From contig NZ_LXTW01000001.1 of NCBI RefSeq assembly GCF_001679005.1, forward strand, positions 159,698 to 223,697: a stretch of 64,000 nucleotides of DNA, written 5' to 3'. The translations under genes and the position numbers were made by a program. The notes beneath the pieces were generated by a model that was not told where the DNA came from, did no database searches, and worked only from the letters and a program-made list of their open reading frames with translations. Below, piece by piece: positions 7,777 to 16,281 of this stretch. Source of the stretch: Moraxella nonliquefaciens (lineage in GTDB: Bacteria > Pseudomonadota > Gammaproteobacteria > Pseudomonadales > Moraxellaceae). Positions within the stretch are counted from its first letter, which is position 1. Every line of letters begins with the position of its first letter.

Positions 7777-9327
7777 TTATTCCACATGTTGAATTATTTT
7801 TAATGTTTTAATTGGATTAGGTGAATTATTAATACTAAAATGTATACTTAATTTTAAAGATAAATTTTCAGGATTAAGTAAACGAAATACTTCACTGTAT
7901 TCATTACAGGTTATTTTAAATGAGTAATCACTAAGATACTTTATCTTAATACTAGATACATCTTTTAAAGGTATCTGTATTTTATCACCATATTCGTCTC
8001 TAGGAATAAAAAGATAATCACCAGAATTGCGTATATAACCATGACCTTCACCAAACCACTCACTTATCAAATATGGTAAAGAGATTTCAAAACTACTTGC
8101 TTTTATCAAATCAGTTAAAATAAACTCATAAGTAACATTAGGATTTAATCTTTGTGAAACTTTCATGTTATAAGTACCATATGGCGTTGGTTCAGTATTT
8201 ACAAAGACAAGTTCATTATCTATACTTTCAATAATTCTTACATGTATTGTTTTTAATCCCGTATATTGTATTTCCCAAAAATTAGATATTTCATTAGGTA
8301 GGATAGGGTACACATAACCTGTATAATTAGGTATAAATCTTACTTTACCTGTTTCTGGATTATGGTTTATTCTGCCTATATACTCTCCATGAGTACCGTG
8401 TTGAATGGTATGAGCTATTTGTAAATCAAAGGTTTCTTTATAAATAAAATCATCTATTTTTATTAGCATGCCTGATTCATAAGAGTTAAGTCTGGTGATG
8501 GTAGTACCCTCATACACAGAGATTTCCATAGTTACCTTACCTGATAATAACTTACTGTACCATAATCCAAATAACTCAACGTCAGTAACGCCATCATAGA
8601 AGTGGGGCATAACATAATGCAATCCATTAAATCCTTGAATATCTCCATAGATAACACTGTTATCTGGTATAAAGTTAAAAATATTAACAATATTATATTG
8701 TTCTATGTCATGGATGGCTCTCATTAAAAAATCTTCCCCAGAAGTATCTTCCCAGTAAAAAGAAATGACAAGAGTGCCTGCATTCGGTGTAATCTTCATT
8801 GGTTTAGTCTCCATTGGAAGAGTATTTTCATAATAGTTTAGTAACATGTCATGTTTGCCCAAATCACTTAATAATAATCTATAATTAGCATTTTCTAGAT
8901 TATCTATATTTTTGGTAATTGTGGTTCTATTTAGGTCTGTTTCATCGGTAGTACTAAAATGTAATGTGCCAGTAAAAAATCCTTGTAAGTGAAGTGCACC
9001 ATTGTTTAAAGACATCTGTGGCATACCATAACTGTCATAATGACCATCCAAAATAAGTTCACGTTTTATAAGGTCAAGTGCTCCTATGTATTGTTTAGGA
9101 TACTCTATTGGTTGCCAGTGTATGAGTATATAAGACGCAACTTCTAATGGGGTTAATAATGAGGTTAAATCTCTTACTGTTAAAATAGGACTGTAATTCA
9201 GGCTTGCTTTTAATTGCTCAATATAATTATCCCCCAAAGCAATAAAAGGAGTTTCTTTTAATCGCTCATTTAAGTCTTGAAGATATTTGATGGTTTCATC
9301 TCTATCAGGTATATCTATTTCTCTCAT
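7777..9327 (-). CDS. Large phage protein, probably tail or baseplate component
   Basis: A 516-residue protein with a good site (AAGGTG, 6 bases before ATG). It is rich in beta-type, aromatic and Asn/Thr residues with no membrane segment. It opens with REIDIPDRDETIKYLQDLNERL, a tail-protein-like N-terminal helix. It is the first gene of the leftward late transcript that continues into the lysis genes, a usual position for tail fibre or tail spike proteins. No catalytic motif is recognised. It could serve in receptor binding; this is inferred. Confidence 0.5.
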   Translation of the reverse strand: MREIDIPDRDETIKYLQDLNERLKETPFIALGDNYIEQLKASLNYSPILTVRDLTSLLTPLEVASYILIHWQPIEYPKQYIGALDLIKRELILDGHYDSYGMPQMSLNNGALHLQGFFTGTLHFSTTDETDLNRTTITKNIDNLENANYRLLLSDLGKHDMLLNYYENTLPMETKPMKITPNAGTLVISFYWEDTSGEDFLMRAIHDIEQYNIVNIFNFIPDNSVIYGDIQGFNGLHYVMPHFYDGVTDVELFGLWYSKLLSGKVTMEISVYEGTTITRLNSYESGMLIKIDDFIYKETFDLQIAHTIQHGTHGEYIGRINHNPETGKVRFIPNYTGYVYPILPNEISNFWEIQYTGLKTIHVRIIESIDNELVFVNTEPTPYGTYNMKVSQRLNPNVTYEFILTDLIKASSFEISLPYLISEWFGEGHGYIRNSGDYLFIPRDEYGDKIQIPLKDVSSIKIKYLSDYSFKITCNEYSEVFRLLNPENLSLKLSIHFSINNSPNPIKTLKIIQHVE

Positions 9328-9400
9328 GTAATCACCTTTTGGTTTGGTTGTTATAAAAGTTGTACTATACCATCGTGATTTAACAACTGGTTAATCTGCT

Positions 9401-9424
9401 GTGCGTTCCGCACTCCTGTGGGTT
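9401..9424 (+). other. Hairpin motif shared with 15499-15525
   Basis: GTGCG TTC CGCAC followed by TGTGGGTTTT closely repeats the terminator hairpin at 15491-15526, but lacks the upstream CCCA arm seen there. It may be a weak terminator ahead of structured RNA copy A. Confidence 0.4.
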
Positions 9425-9439
9425 TTGAATTGAACGCCA

Positions 9440-9546
9440 TAGCCAAGTCATGAGTGGCTAATAACCATGACAGATTGTAATAAGCCATGCTTTTTACATT
9501 TTAAGCTCCAACTTAGGTACAATCCGTAAGTCCTACGATACAGGAC
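9440..9546 (+). ncRNA. Structured RNA, copy A (pseudoknot plus two stems)
   Basis: Elements in order: TAGCCA (9440-9445) pairs with TGGCTA (9455-9460), interleaved with P1 GTCATG (9447-9452)/CATGAC (9466-9471), giving an H-type pseudoknot with an A-rich third loop. Then comes an AG spacer. P2 is ATTGTA (9474-9479)/TACAAT (9518-9523), continued past an A/GG internal loop by TAAG/CTTA. CCGTA (9524-9528) follows directly. P3 is GTCCT/AGGAC (9530-9546) with GATA in its loop. The same architecture with different bases recurs at 20151-20254. It lies upstream of a 38-codon ORF and thyX, so it may be a leader or a free RNA. It matches no class I can name. Confidence 0.6.
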
Positions 9547-9575
9547 AATTCTTTATTTAAACCAAAGGATAACTT

Positions 9576-9692
9576 ATGACACTGCGTTTATTAATTTTTT
9601 GTTTAATTACTTTATTGGTTTGTGTCATGTCCAATTCTCATGAACCAAGACAATGTCTACGAATTAATAATGCTGATATTAGAAGATGTTAG
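9576..9692 (+). CDS. 38-residue peptide with hydrophobic N-terminus
   Basis: The ATG at 9576 is preceded by AAAGGAT at suitable spacing. The peptide has a short charged start, a hydrophobic stretch (residues 4-18) and a polar Cys-containing tail ending in RRC. It could be a small membrane or exported peptide. A lipobox is not convincing. It lies between structured RNA copy A and thyX. The function is unknown. Confidence 0.45.
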   Translation: MTLRLLIFCLITLLVCVMSNSHEPRQCLRINNADIRRC

Positions 9693-9716
9693 CATCTATT
9701 TTACAACGGAGCTATT

Positions 9717-10598
9717 ATGATTAAAGCTACAATCATTGCTGATAGCATATCAGCATATACAAACCAACGCATTACGACTTTTGAACTAGAATACCCTAGA
9801 TTTATTCTGGCTGAATTAAACACTCACAGAGCGTTTAGCCGTAATTCTGCTAGTAGTAGAGCAATCCCTATTGATAAGATGATTGAACAGATACAAACCA
9901 ATACAGCAATGCCTATTCATTGGGGGTTAAACCAGTCAGGCATGCAAGCCAAAGATGAACAGGCTAATAGCACACTGGCTATTAATGCTTGGTTAGAAGC
10001 TCGTGATAGTGCTATTAAACATGCACTTAAATTAAAAGAACTTGGTTTACATAAGCAGATTGTTAATCGTGTATTAGAACCTTTTTGTATGATGAAAACA
10101 CTGGTTACAGCTACTAATTATGACAACTTCTTTTACCTAAGACTGCATAAAGACGCACAACCAGAGATACAACAATTAGCTCGTGTCATGTATGAAGCCA
10201 TGAAAGAGAGTAAACCAGTTAAACTTTATCAGGGTCAATGGCATACACCTTATTATGGTAATGGTTATTGGAACTTACACAGTGATGATGACTTAGAAAC
10301 AGCACTCATGATTTCATGCTCATGTTCAGCACAAGTATCCTATCGTAAGACAGATGCTAGTATTGACAAAGCCAAAGCCATCTATGATAAATTGGTTAAT
10401 AGTCAGCCTGTTCATGCCAGTGCCTTTGAACACTGTGCTACTCCAATAGATGACCCACTAGATGATGATGGTTACTTTAAACAAGGCATCATTTGTTATA
10501 GTGATTATGGCAATTATTATAGTGGTAACTTTGTAAATTGGATACAATACAGACAACTTATCCCAAATCACGATTATAAGGCGGACAACTATGTATAA
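9717..10598 (+). CDS. thyX: FAD-dependent thymidylate synthase
   Basis: A 293-residue ThyX-type enzyme that makes dTMP from dUMP using FAD and methylene-tetrahydrofolate. The signature region reads NTHRAFSRNSASSRAIP at about residues 39-55, matching the ThyX motif RHRxxSxxxxSxR except that the first Arg is Thr, as in some phage versions. A C-terminal NFVNWIQYRQ segment also fits the family. CGGAGC lies 7 bases before the ATG. It supplies thymidine precursors for phage DNA synthesis, and its end overlaps the next gene by 8 bases. Confidence 0.9.
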   Translation: MIKATIIADSISAYTNQRITTFELEYPRFILAELNTHRAFSRNSASSRAIPIDKMIEQIQTNTAMPIHWGLNQSGMQAKDEQANSTLAINAWLEARDSAIKHALKLKELGLHKQIVNRVLEPFCMMKTLVTATNYDNFFYLRLHKDAQPEIQQLARVMYEAMKESKPVKLYQGQWHTPYYGNGYWNLHSDDDLETALMISCSCSAQVSYRKTDASIDKAKAIYDKLVNSQPVHASAFEHCATPIDDPLDDDGYFKQGIICYSDYGNYYSGNFVNWIQYRQLIPNHDYKADNYV

Positions 10599-10833
10599 GA
10601 TACCTAAACTCAAATGGTCTGATAGGCTAGAACAAGCCTTGGATAATTACCGTAATGTATGGTTTACCACCAATACATTTAATGACTATTATATTCAAAA
10701 AGAAGATGACTTATTTTATTGTTACTATGGTAATGGTAGATTTAGAGAATTTAAGTCATTAGATGAAGCAAAAGACTGGGTAGAAAATACTCACTACCCA
10801 GACCAAGTAAATAAATATTTGGAAAAAGTATAA
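10591..10833 (+). CDS. Small phage protein of unknown function
   Basis: An 80-residue protein starting 8 bases inside the end of thyX. It is soluble and aromatic-rich (VWFTTNTFNDYYIQKEDDLFYCYYG), with no recognised domain. Translational coupling to thyX is the only hint of its role. Confidence 0.6.
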   Translation: MYKIPKLKWSDRLEQALDNYRNVWFTTNTFNDYYIQKEDDLFYCYYGNGRFREFKSLDEAKDWVENTHYPDQVNKYLEKV

Positions 10834-10903
10834 AGAATTATGCCATAGATTTATTTAATTCTTTTGTTAGCATTTCACTTTCACTTTCACTTTAAGGAAT
10901 ACC

Positions 10904-11155
10904 ATGATTGAACAAGTTCTAAACCAAAGAGCTACTACACACGGTAGCTTTACATCCAATGCCCATACAAGCCAATTATTAAAAGATATTGTATCTCATG
11001 GAGATAACTTTGCAGATTTATCTTTGGTACAACGTGAAGCACTTCACATGATACTGCATAAAATAGCTCGTATTACCAACGGTAACTGTGATGAAAAAGA
11101 CCATTGGATTGATATTATTGGTTATACTCAACTGGCATTGAACAGTATTGCTTAG
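10904..11155 (+). CDS. DUF6378-like phage protein
   Basis: An 83-residue protein with the pattern ATTHGSFTSNA near the start and ALHMILHKIARITNG...KDHWIDIIGYTQLA in the second half. This matches small phage proteins annotated as DUF6378, of unknown biochemical role, often found among nucleotide and DNA metabolism genes. AAGGAAT precedes the ATG. The upstream gap (10834-10903) holds three TTTCAC units and nothing else recognisable. Confidence 0.7.
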   Translation: MIEQVLNQRATTHGSFTSNAHTSQLLKDIVSHGDNFADLSLVQREALHMILHKIARITNGNCDEKDHWIDIIGYTQLALNSIA

Positions 11156-11167
11156 CAAATTAACATA

Positions 11168-11220
11168 AAAATCTCTTGTTAGATTAAGATAATTATTTAT
11201 CCGCTCTCACAGGAGATTTT
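11168..11220 (+). promoter_or_regulatory. RBS-sequestering stem upstream of the tail-fibre-like gene
   Basis: AAAATCTCTTGT (11168-11179) pairs over 12 bp (one G-T) with ACAGGAGATTTT (11209-11220). The 3' arm contains the AGGAG Shine-Dalgarno and abuts the ATG at 11221. The loop is 29 bases. This could hold translation off until the stem is opened. Confidence 0.55.
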
Positions 11221-12057
11221 ATGTTATTTGTTTCTGATGACTTTGAGTTATCCAAAGATAAAATAGTGGTTCTTACTAAATTTTATCCCCAAACCAAACT
11301 AACCAATACAGGTAATGCAACAGCTAATATTTTAAAAAGTAAAGATGGTATTCATTGGTTAGCTCTTACTTCATTGGCTTCTAATCAATCATTAGATACT
11401 ACCTTAGAAGAAGCGTTTATCTATCTTACTTTTAAAGAAGATACCACAGTATATTTCCAACACCAAACACCTAACCATTACCACTTAGATAATGAACAAA
11501 ATCAGCTTAATGCACGGTTTGACAATTTAGCGGTGGGCGGTCGTAACCTGCTACTTAACACGCAAAACATGACTTGGTGGACTTGGAGACAAGTTGATAC
11601 AATCAGCAACAACCACTTGGAGCTAACCCAACCCTTGTTTAATCTAGGCATGCGAACGTCTTATCAAACTGGGCTAGATTTTAAAGACGGTGAGACAATT
11701 ACACTGAGTTTTGAGTATCGTACAGACTTAGACAACCTAAGCTACACCTACCTATTAAGTCGTCAAAGTGGTAACATGGGCGGTTTTAACCCCATGTCTA
11801 TCAATAATGATGGGCAATGGCACAGGGCGACAACAACGGCAACAGTCAGAAGCGATAGACTTAACTGCTCAATCTTGATTGGTAGCATTCAATCAGCTGA
11901 CGGTGCAAGTCTTGGTAAGAGCGGAAGCTACTTAGAAATACGCAAAATCAAGCTAGAACGTGGCAACATCGCAACAGACTGGACACAAGCCCCAGAAGAT
12001 TTGCAATCTCTTGTAGATGCTCTAATAACTCGTATCACAGCATTAGAAAATAGATAA
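11221..12057 (+). CDS. Phage tail-fibre-like (carbohydrate-binding) protein
   Basis: A 278-residue protein. The N-terminal ~95 residues are AT-rich phage-like sequence. From about residue 98 (AVGGRNLLLNTQ) base composition becomes visibly more GC-rich, and the sequence matches the beta-sandwich module common in tail fibres, ending in EIRKIKLERGNIATDWTQAPED and a C-terminal helix (ITALENR). The composition change suggests a domain exchanged with another phage. It forms its own unit, with a sequestered RBS before it and a strong terminator after it, inside the otherwise replicative operon. Confidence 0.7.
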   Translation: MLFVSDDFELSKDKIVVLTKFYPQTKLTNTGNATANILKSKDGIHWLALTSLASNQSLDTTLEEAFIYLTFKEDTTVYFQHQTPNHYHLDNEQNQLNARFDNLAVGGRNLLLNTQNMTWWTWRQVDTISNNHLELTQPLFNLGMRTSYQTGLDFKDGETITLSFEYRTDLDNLSYTYLLSRQSGNMGGFNPMSINNDGQWHRATTTATVRSDRLNCSILIGSIQSADGASLGKSGSYLEIRKIKLERGNIATDWTQAPEDLQSLVDALITRITALENR

Positions 12058-12075
12058 TATCCCTAACCCTTTACC

Positions 12076-12097
12076 AAACCGCTTCTAGCGGTTTTTT
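12076..12097 (+). terminator. Rho-independent terminator
   Basis: AAACCGC (12076-12082) and GCGGTTT (12088-12094) around TTCTA, followed by a T-run. It ends the tail-fibre-like gene. Confidence 0.85.
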
Positions 12098-12118
12098 GGG
12101 TTTTAATTTGGAGTAACC

Positions 12119-13078
12119 ATGCAATATACCAACAATCACAATATACCCCTACCATTAGCGGTATTTTTAGCCACAGACCATTATGACCATGAACCCAATA
12201 CCATTAGTACCACAGGTTTACTAAAACCACTAAGACAACTTATATTGGGTAGGCGTTTAGCATCATCAGATAACGTTGTAGATTTATCTGACATGGTTTC
12301 ATCTCGTATGGGTACTGCCATACATACAGCCATTGAATTAGCTTGGCAAGAGCCTACACGAGCGTTAAAGTTACTAGGTTATGATGATGATACCATCAAA
12401 CGTATCAAAGTTAATCCAACCAAAGTCAAAAAGAATGATATTGCTGTCTATATGGAAAAGCGTTCTTATAAAGACATGCTTGGCTTTAAGATTTCAGGTA
12501 AGTTTGACTTTGTAGCAGAAAATAGAGTTCATGACTTTAAATCCACATCAGTTTGGAATTACATGAACCAATCCAATGCAGATAAATACAGTTTACAAGG
12601 GTCTATTTACCGCTTTCTTAATCCTGACATCATTACCAAAGATGAGATGGTTATCCACTATATCTTTACAGATTGGAGTAGGGCAGAGAGTATGCGTAAT
12701 CCTGCTTACCCACAAGCTCGTGTATTAAGTCAAAAATATAATCTATTATCTTTGCAAGAGACAGAGCATTATATCAAAACCAAGTTATCTGATATTTTAG
12801 AGTATCAAGATAAACCAGAAACAGACATACCTTTTTGTACTGATGAAGAGCTATGGCGTAAACCAACAGTATGGAAGTATTACAAAAACCCTAATTCAAC
12901 CAAATCAACTAAGAACTTTGATAACAAAGCACAAGCCTTTGCCAGATTTAATGATGATGGTTGTGTGGGTGAAGTTAGAGAAGTTAAAGGTCAAGTGAGT
13001 GCTTGTAAGTACTGCCCTGCTTTTTTATTATGCACTCAAAAAGACGCTCTTATAGCCAGTGGAGATTTAATTGTATGA
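12119..13078 (+). CDS. PD-(D/E)XK nuclease, RecB/Cas4-like
   Basis: A 319-residue protein. SGKFDFVAENRVHDFKST at about residues 126-143 supplies the D and DxK of a PD-(D/E)XK nuclease core, preceded by MGTAIHTAIELAW, the usual helix with conserved His. Four Cys near the C-terminus (C281, then CKYC and C near 295-305) resemble the Fe-S clamp of Cas4/AddB-type nucleases. It probably resects DNA ends in phage recombination. TTGGAG precedes the ATG. The stop overlaps the next start. Confidence 0.8.
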   Translation: MQYTNNHNIPLPLAVFLATDHYDHEPNTISTTGLLKPLRQLILGRRLASSDNVVDLSDMVSSRMGTAIHTAIELAWQEPTRALKLLGYDDDTIKRIKVNPTKVKKNDIAVYMEKRSYKDMLGFKISGKFDFVAENRVHDFKSTSVWNYMNQSNADKYSLQGSIYRFLNPDIITKDEMVIHYIFTDWSRAESMRNPAYPQARVLSQKYNLLSLQETEHYIKTKLSDILEYQDKPETDIPFCTDEELWRKPTVWKYYKNPNSTKSTKNFDNKAQAFARFNDDGCVGEVREVKGQVSACKYCPAFLLCTQKDALIASGDLIV

Positions 13079-13335
13079 CAGAGATTCATAATTATTTACA
13101 GGTAACCGAAGAAGATTTACCTTGTCTTTGTAAAGTCAGTAATGTTTCTGAGAACTATCTTAGAGAATTTGGGGAAGTTCATTTAGTTGTAGATATTATT
13201 ACTGAACCTTATTTCACAGATACTTACCCACATACAGAGTCCTATGGTGAGATTGCTGAAAAGTATAAGCACCTTTACATTAAAAGAGCGGTAACAGATA
13301 ACAACAGATTGTATGACTATGCTATTAAGGAGTAA
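13075..13335 (+). CDS. Small phage protein of unknown function
   Basis: I use the ATG at 13075, which overlaps the nuclease stop as ATGA, giving 86 residues. The protein is acidic and soluble, with the segment TEPYFTDTYPHTESYGEIAEKY. No domain is recognised. It is coupled to the nuclease and followed closely by the helicase-primase. Confidence 0.6.
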   Translation: MTEIHNYLQVTEEDLPCLCKVSNVSENYLREFGEVHLVVDIITEPYFTDTYPHTESYGEIAEKYKHLYIKRAVTDNNRLYDYAIKE

Positions 13336-13338
13336 ACA

Positions 13339-15483
13339 ATGAAAAACTTTAACCAAATGAAGTATTACCCATTAGCAGAAGAGTTAGTAGAGATACTTCA
13401 AGCCAAAACACAAAATACCAATCCTTTATTTTTTCGTGTCATTGTGGCTTATTATTTATCTGTTATTGCAGGTCATATGAGAGCTTCTATTAAAGGTTGG
13501 ATTGGTAAAGAACCTATCCCTGTAAACAGCTATGTCATCGCTTTACAGCCATCAGGAGCAGGTAAAGGGCATAGTACCACCATGATGTCCCAAGAAGTCT
13601 TAAAAGGGTTTACAGAGACATTTATTGAGTATACTTTTCCTATTACTGCTGAGTGTAATATTCAACAGTTGGCTATTAAAAGAGCCAATAAAACAGGTAA
13701 AGATATTGATGAAGAACAAACCAAACTAGAAAAAGTATTTAATGATTTAGGTGCTTTAATGTTTGAGTTTGATAGTGCTACTGTACCTGCCATCAAGCAA
13801 ATGAGACAGAAGCTATTGATTGCCAATGCAGGTGCTTGTAACCTTACTGTTGATGAAGCAGGAGCTAATTTATCAGGTTCTATTGACGCTATGATTGCTT
13901 ACTTAGAGCTATATGATAAAGGTCTTATCAGGGATAAGCTGGTTAAGTCATCAAGTGAAAATACTCGCTTTGAGCGTATTGAAGGTCATACACCAACCAA
14001 TCTACTGATGTTTGGTACACCATCTAAACTGTTAGACGGTGGCAAAACAGAAGAGCAATTTTATGAACTCTTAGAGATGGGTTATGCTCGTAGATGTTTA
14101 TTTGGTTTTACCAACCAAGTACACAAAGCCAAAGTAAATTCTGTTGATGAGCTTATGAAAACTTTGTTTAATACAGACCACGATGACAGCTTAGAGAGTA
14201 TTGCAGAGCATATTACTTTATTGGCTGACCCTGACAAGCTAAATACCAAGCTAACGCTTAGCACAGATAGTATTAAGCTACTGCTCACTTATAAGCTACA
14301 TTGTGAAAATTTATCAGCAGAGCTATCAGAATTTGAAGCCATACGTAAAACTGAAATAGAACACCGTTATTTTAAAACCATGAAATTAGCAGGTGCTTAT
14401 GCTTTTGTGGATGGTAAAGATATCATTACACCAGAGTATGTTGAATATGCCATCAGATTGGTTGAAGATAGTGGTGAAGCATTTAATAAGTTATTAACAC
14501 CACAACGCCCTTATATCAAATTGGCTAATTATTTAGCCAGTGTAAGACATGATGTTACCTTAGCTGATTTGGATGAAGACTTACCCAGTTTTCGTGGTAG
14601 TAAAGCTCAAAAAGATGAAATGATTCAAATGGCTATTGCATGGGGTTATAAAAATAACATTGTCATTAAAAAATCATATACTGACAGTATCATGTTTTTA
14701 AATGCTGATACCATTGATGAAACCAATTTAAATGAAATGATTTTATCTTTCTCAAAAGAAATTACAGAGAATTATAAAAATCAAATTGTATCCTTTGATA
14801 AGATTGATAAGTTATTAACCAAAGATAATTATCATTGGCTTAGTCATCATCTTATAGATGGTTATCGCAAAGAAGATAACTGCCAAGCAGGATTTAATTT
14901 ATTGGTTTTAGACATTGATGGTACTTGTTCTTTGAATACAGCACAGCTACTACTTAAAGGATATAAAGCCATATTTCAAACTACCAAAAGCCATAAAGAT
15001 GATGACCCTCATTTTAGAATTATCCTACCCATTAACTACACGTTAAAGCTAGACGCTAAGGACTACAAAGAAATGTATAATGCAGTCATTGCACAGTTAC
15101 CTTTTGATGTAGATACCCAATGCAACCAACGCAGTAGAAAATGGGAAACCAATAAAAATGCTACCATCATTCATCAAGATGGTGAGTTGTTTGACATACT
15201 TCCTTTTATTCCTAAGACCACTAAGAATGAAGAAAGACAATCACAGCTAAGAGACCAAGAGCATTTGGATAATTTAGAGCGTTGGGTTATTAACAATACA
15301 GGAGACGGTAATAGAAACAATATGCTATTAAGATATGCTATGATACTGGTTGATAGTGGTTATAAGTTTGATACAGTGAAAGATAAGGTTATTGGTTTAA
15401 ATAATAAACTTGTTGATAAACTGGATGAGCTTGAATTACACAGTACCATCTTTCATAGTGTGGCTAAAAAGTTAGCTAATTAA
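13339..15483 (+). CDS. Helicase-primase-like fusion protein
   Basis: A 714-residue protein. The N-terminal half resembles DUF3987-type phage ATPases, with a P-loop-like PSGAGKGHST near residues 70-80 and an acidic DEAGANLSGS segment near 175. From about residue 490 a second domain begins. LLVLDIDGTCSLN (about 519-531), HFRIILPINY and a downstream VDTQCNQRSRKWE region look like the metal-binding motifs of an archaeo-eukaryotic-type primase/PrimPol. The order helicase then primase is the reverse of most such fusions. The primase assignment is by motif reading only. AAGGAG precedes the ATG. Confidence 0.65.
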   Translation: MKNFNQMKYYPLAEELVEILQAKTQNTNPLFFRVIVAYYLSVIAGHMRASIKGWIGKEPIPVNSYVIALQPSGAGKGHSTTMMSQEVLKGFTETFIEYTFPITAECNIQQLAIKRANKTGKDIDEEQTKLEKVFNDLGALMFEFDSATVPAIKQMRQKLLIANAGACNLTVDEAGANLSGSIDAMIAYLELYDKGLIRDKLVKSSSENTRFERIEGHTPTNLLMFGTPSKLLDGGKTEEQFYELLEMGYARRCLFGFTNQVHKAKVNSVDELMKTLFNTDHDDSLESIAEHITLLADPDKLNTKLTLSTDSIKLLLTYKLHCENLSAELSEFEAIRKTEIEHRYFKTMKLAGAYAFVDGKDIITPEYVEYAIRLVEDSGEAFNKLLTPQRPYIKLANYLASVRHDVTLADLDEDLPSFRGSKAQKDEMIQMAIAWGYKNNIVIKKSYTDSIMFLNADTIDETNLNEMILSFSKEITENYKNQIVSFDKIDKLLTKDNYHWLSHHLIDGYRKEDNCQAGFNLLVLDIDGTCSLNTAQLLLKGYKAIFQTTKSHKDDDPHFRIILPINYTLKLDAKDYKEMYNAVIAQLPFDVDTQCNQRSRKWETNKNATIIHQDGELFDILPFIPKTTKNEERQSQLRDQEHLDNLERWVINNTGDGNRNNMLLRYAMILVDSGYKFDTVKDKVIGLNNKLVDKLDELELHSTIFHSVAKKLAN

Positions 15484-15490
15484 TCATAGA

Positions 15491-15526
15491 CCCATATTGG
15501 TGCGTTCCGCACCTTTGTGGGTTTTT
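15491..15526 (+). terminator. Terminator hairpin with internal loop
   Basis: Outer CCCA/TGGG and inner GGTGCG/CGCACC pairings around TTC, followed by TTTTT. It lies between the helicase-primase and the Sak4-like gene. A partial copy is at 9401-9424. Confidence 0.7.
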
Positions 15527-15546
15527 ATTTTATTTTGGAGAAACCA

Positions 15547-16281
15547 ATGAGTGATATAGGATTTAATCCTTATGTGGTGTTAATCTCAGGTAAATCAGGT
15601 ACTGGTAAATCCAGTAGTTTAGAGGGATTAACCAACCATGAAAAGGTATTATATTTAAACTGTGAAAATGGTAGAGCATTACCATTTAAATCAGGGTTTA
15701 AAGAAGTAACCATTACACATCCAGAACAGGTAATTACATATCTTACCAAAGCCACAGATAATGATAAATTTGAAACCATTGTGATTGATAGTATTACTTA
15801 TCTTATGGATATGTATGAAAGTAAGGTTGTGCTTACATCAAGCAATGTTCAAAAAGCATGGGGTGATTATTCCCAATTCTTTAAACGCTTAATGCACGCA
15901 GTAGCTAATTGCAATAAACAAATTATTTTTACTGCCCATACTTACTCACAGTATAATGAATCATCACAAGAATTTGAAACAGCAATTCCTGTAAAAGGTG
16001 CATTAGCCAAGAATGGGATTGAAAGTTATTTTAGCGTTGTAGTCTCACCCAAAAAAGAGAAAACAGGTAAGCTAGAAGACTATCAATCTGACCTATTAAC
16101 CGTTACCGAAGATGAAGAAGACTTAGGTTTTAAACACGTTATCCAAACTCGTGTAACCAAGGACACCGTTAATGAACGTATTAAAACACCTAAGAATATG
16201 TTTTCACGTAATGAGATACTCATAGACGGTAATATTCAACTCATTTTAGACCGATTAAAAGTATATTATGATAAGTCATGA
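15547..16281 (+). CDS. Sak4-like RecA-fold ATPase (phage recombinase)
   Basis: A 244-residue ATPase starting at 15547 (TTGGAG 7 bases upstream; the longer frame from 15517 lacks a site). Walker A SGKSGTGKSSS is at about residues 14-24, Walker B-like ETIVIDSITYL near 75-85, and IIFTAHTYSQ follows. This fits the AAA_24/Sak4 group of phage single-strand annealing or RecA-like proteins. Its neighbours (ssDNA-binding-type protein and RuvC-like resolvase) support a recombination role. It overlaps the HNH gene by 14 bases. Confidence 0.82.
   Translation: MSDIGFNPYVVLISGKSGTGKSSSLEGLTNHEKVLYLNCENGRALPFKSGFKEVTITHPEQVITYLTKATDNDKFETIVIDSITYLMDMYESKVVLTSSNVQKAWGDYSQFFKRLMHAVANCNKQIIFTAHTYSQYNESSQEFETAIPVKGALAKNGIESYFSVVVSPKKEKTGKLEDYQSDLLTVTEDEEDLGFKHVIQTRVTKDTVNERIKTPKNMFSRNEILIDGNIQLILDRLKVYYDKS

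Noticed and set aside
10873..10893. TTTCAC repeats as a variable tract
   Set aside because: Only three units, outside any reading frame, with no visible link to a promoter.
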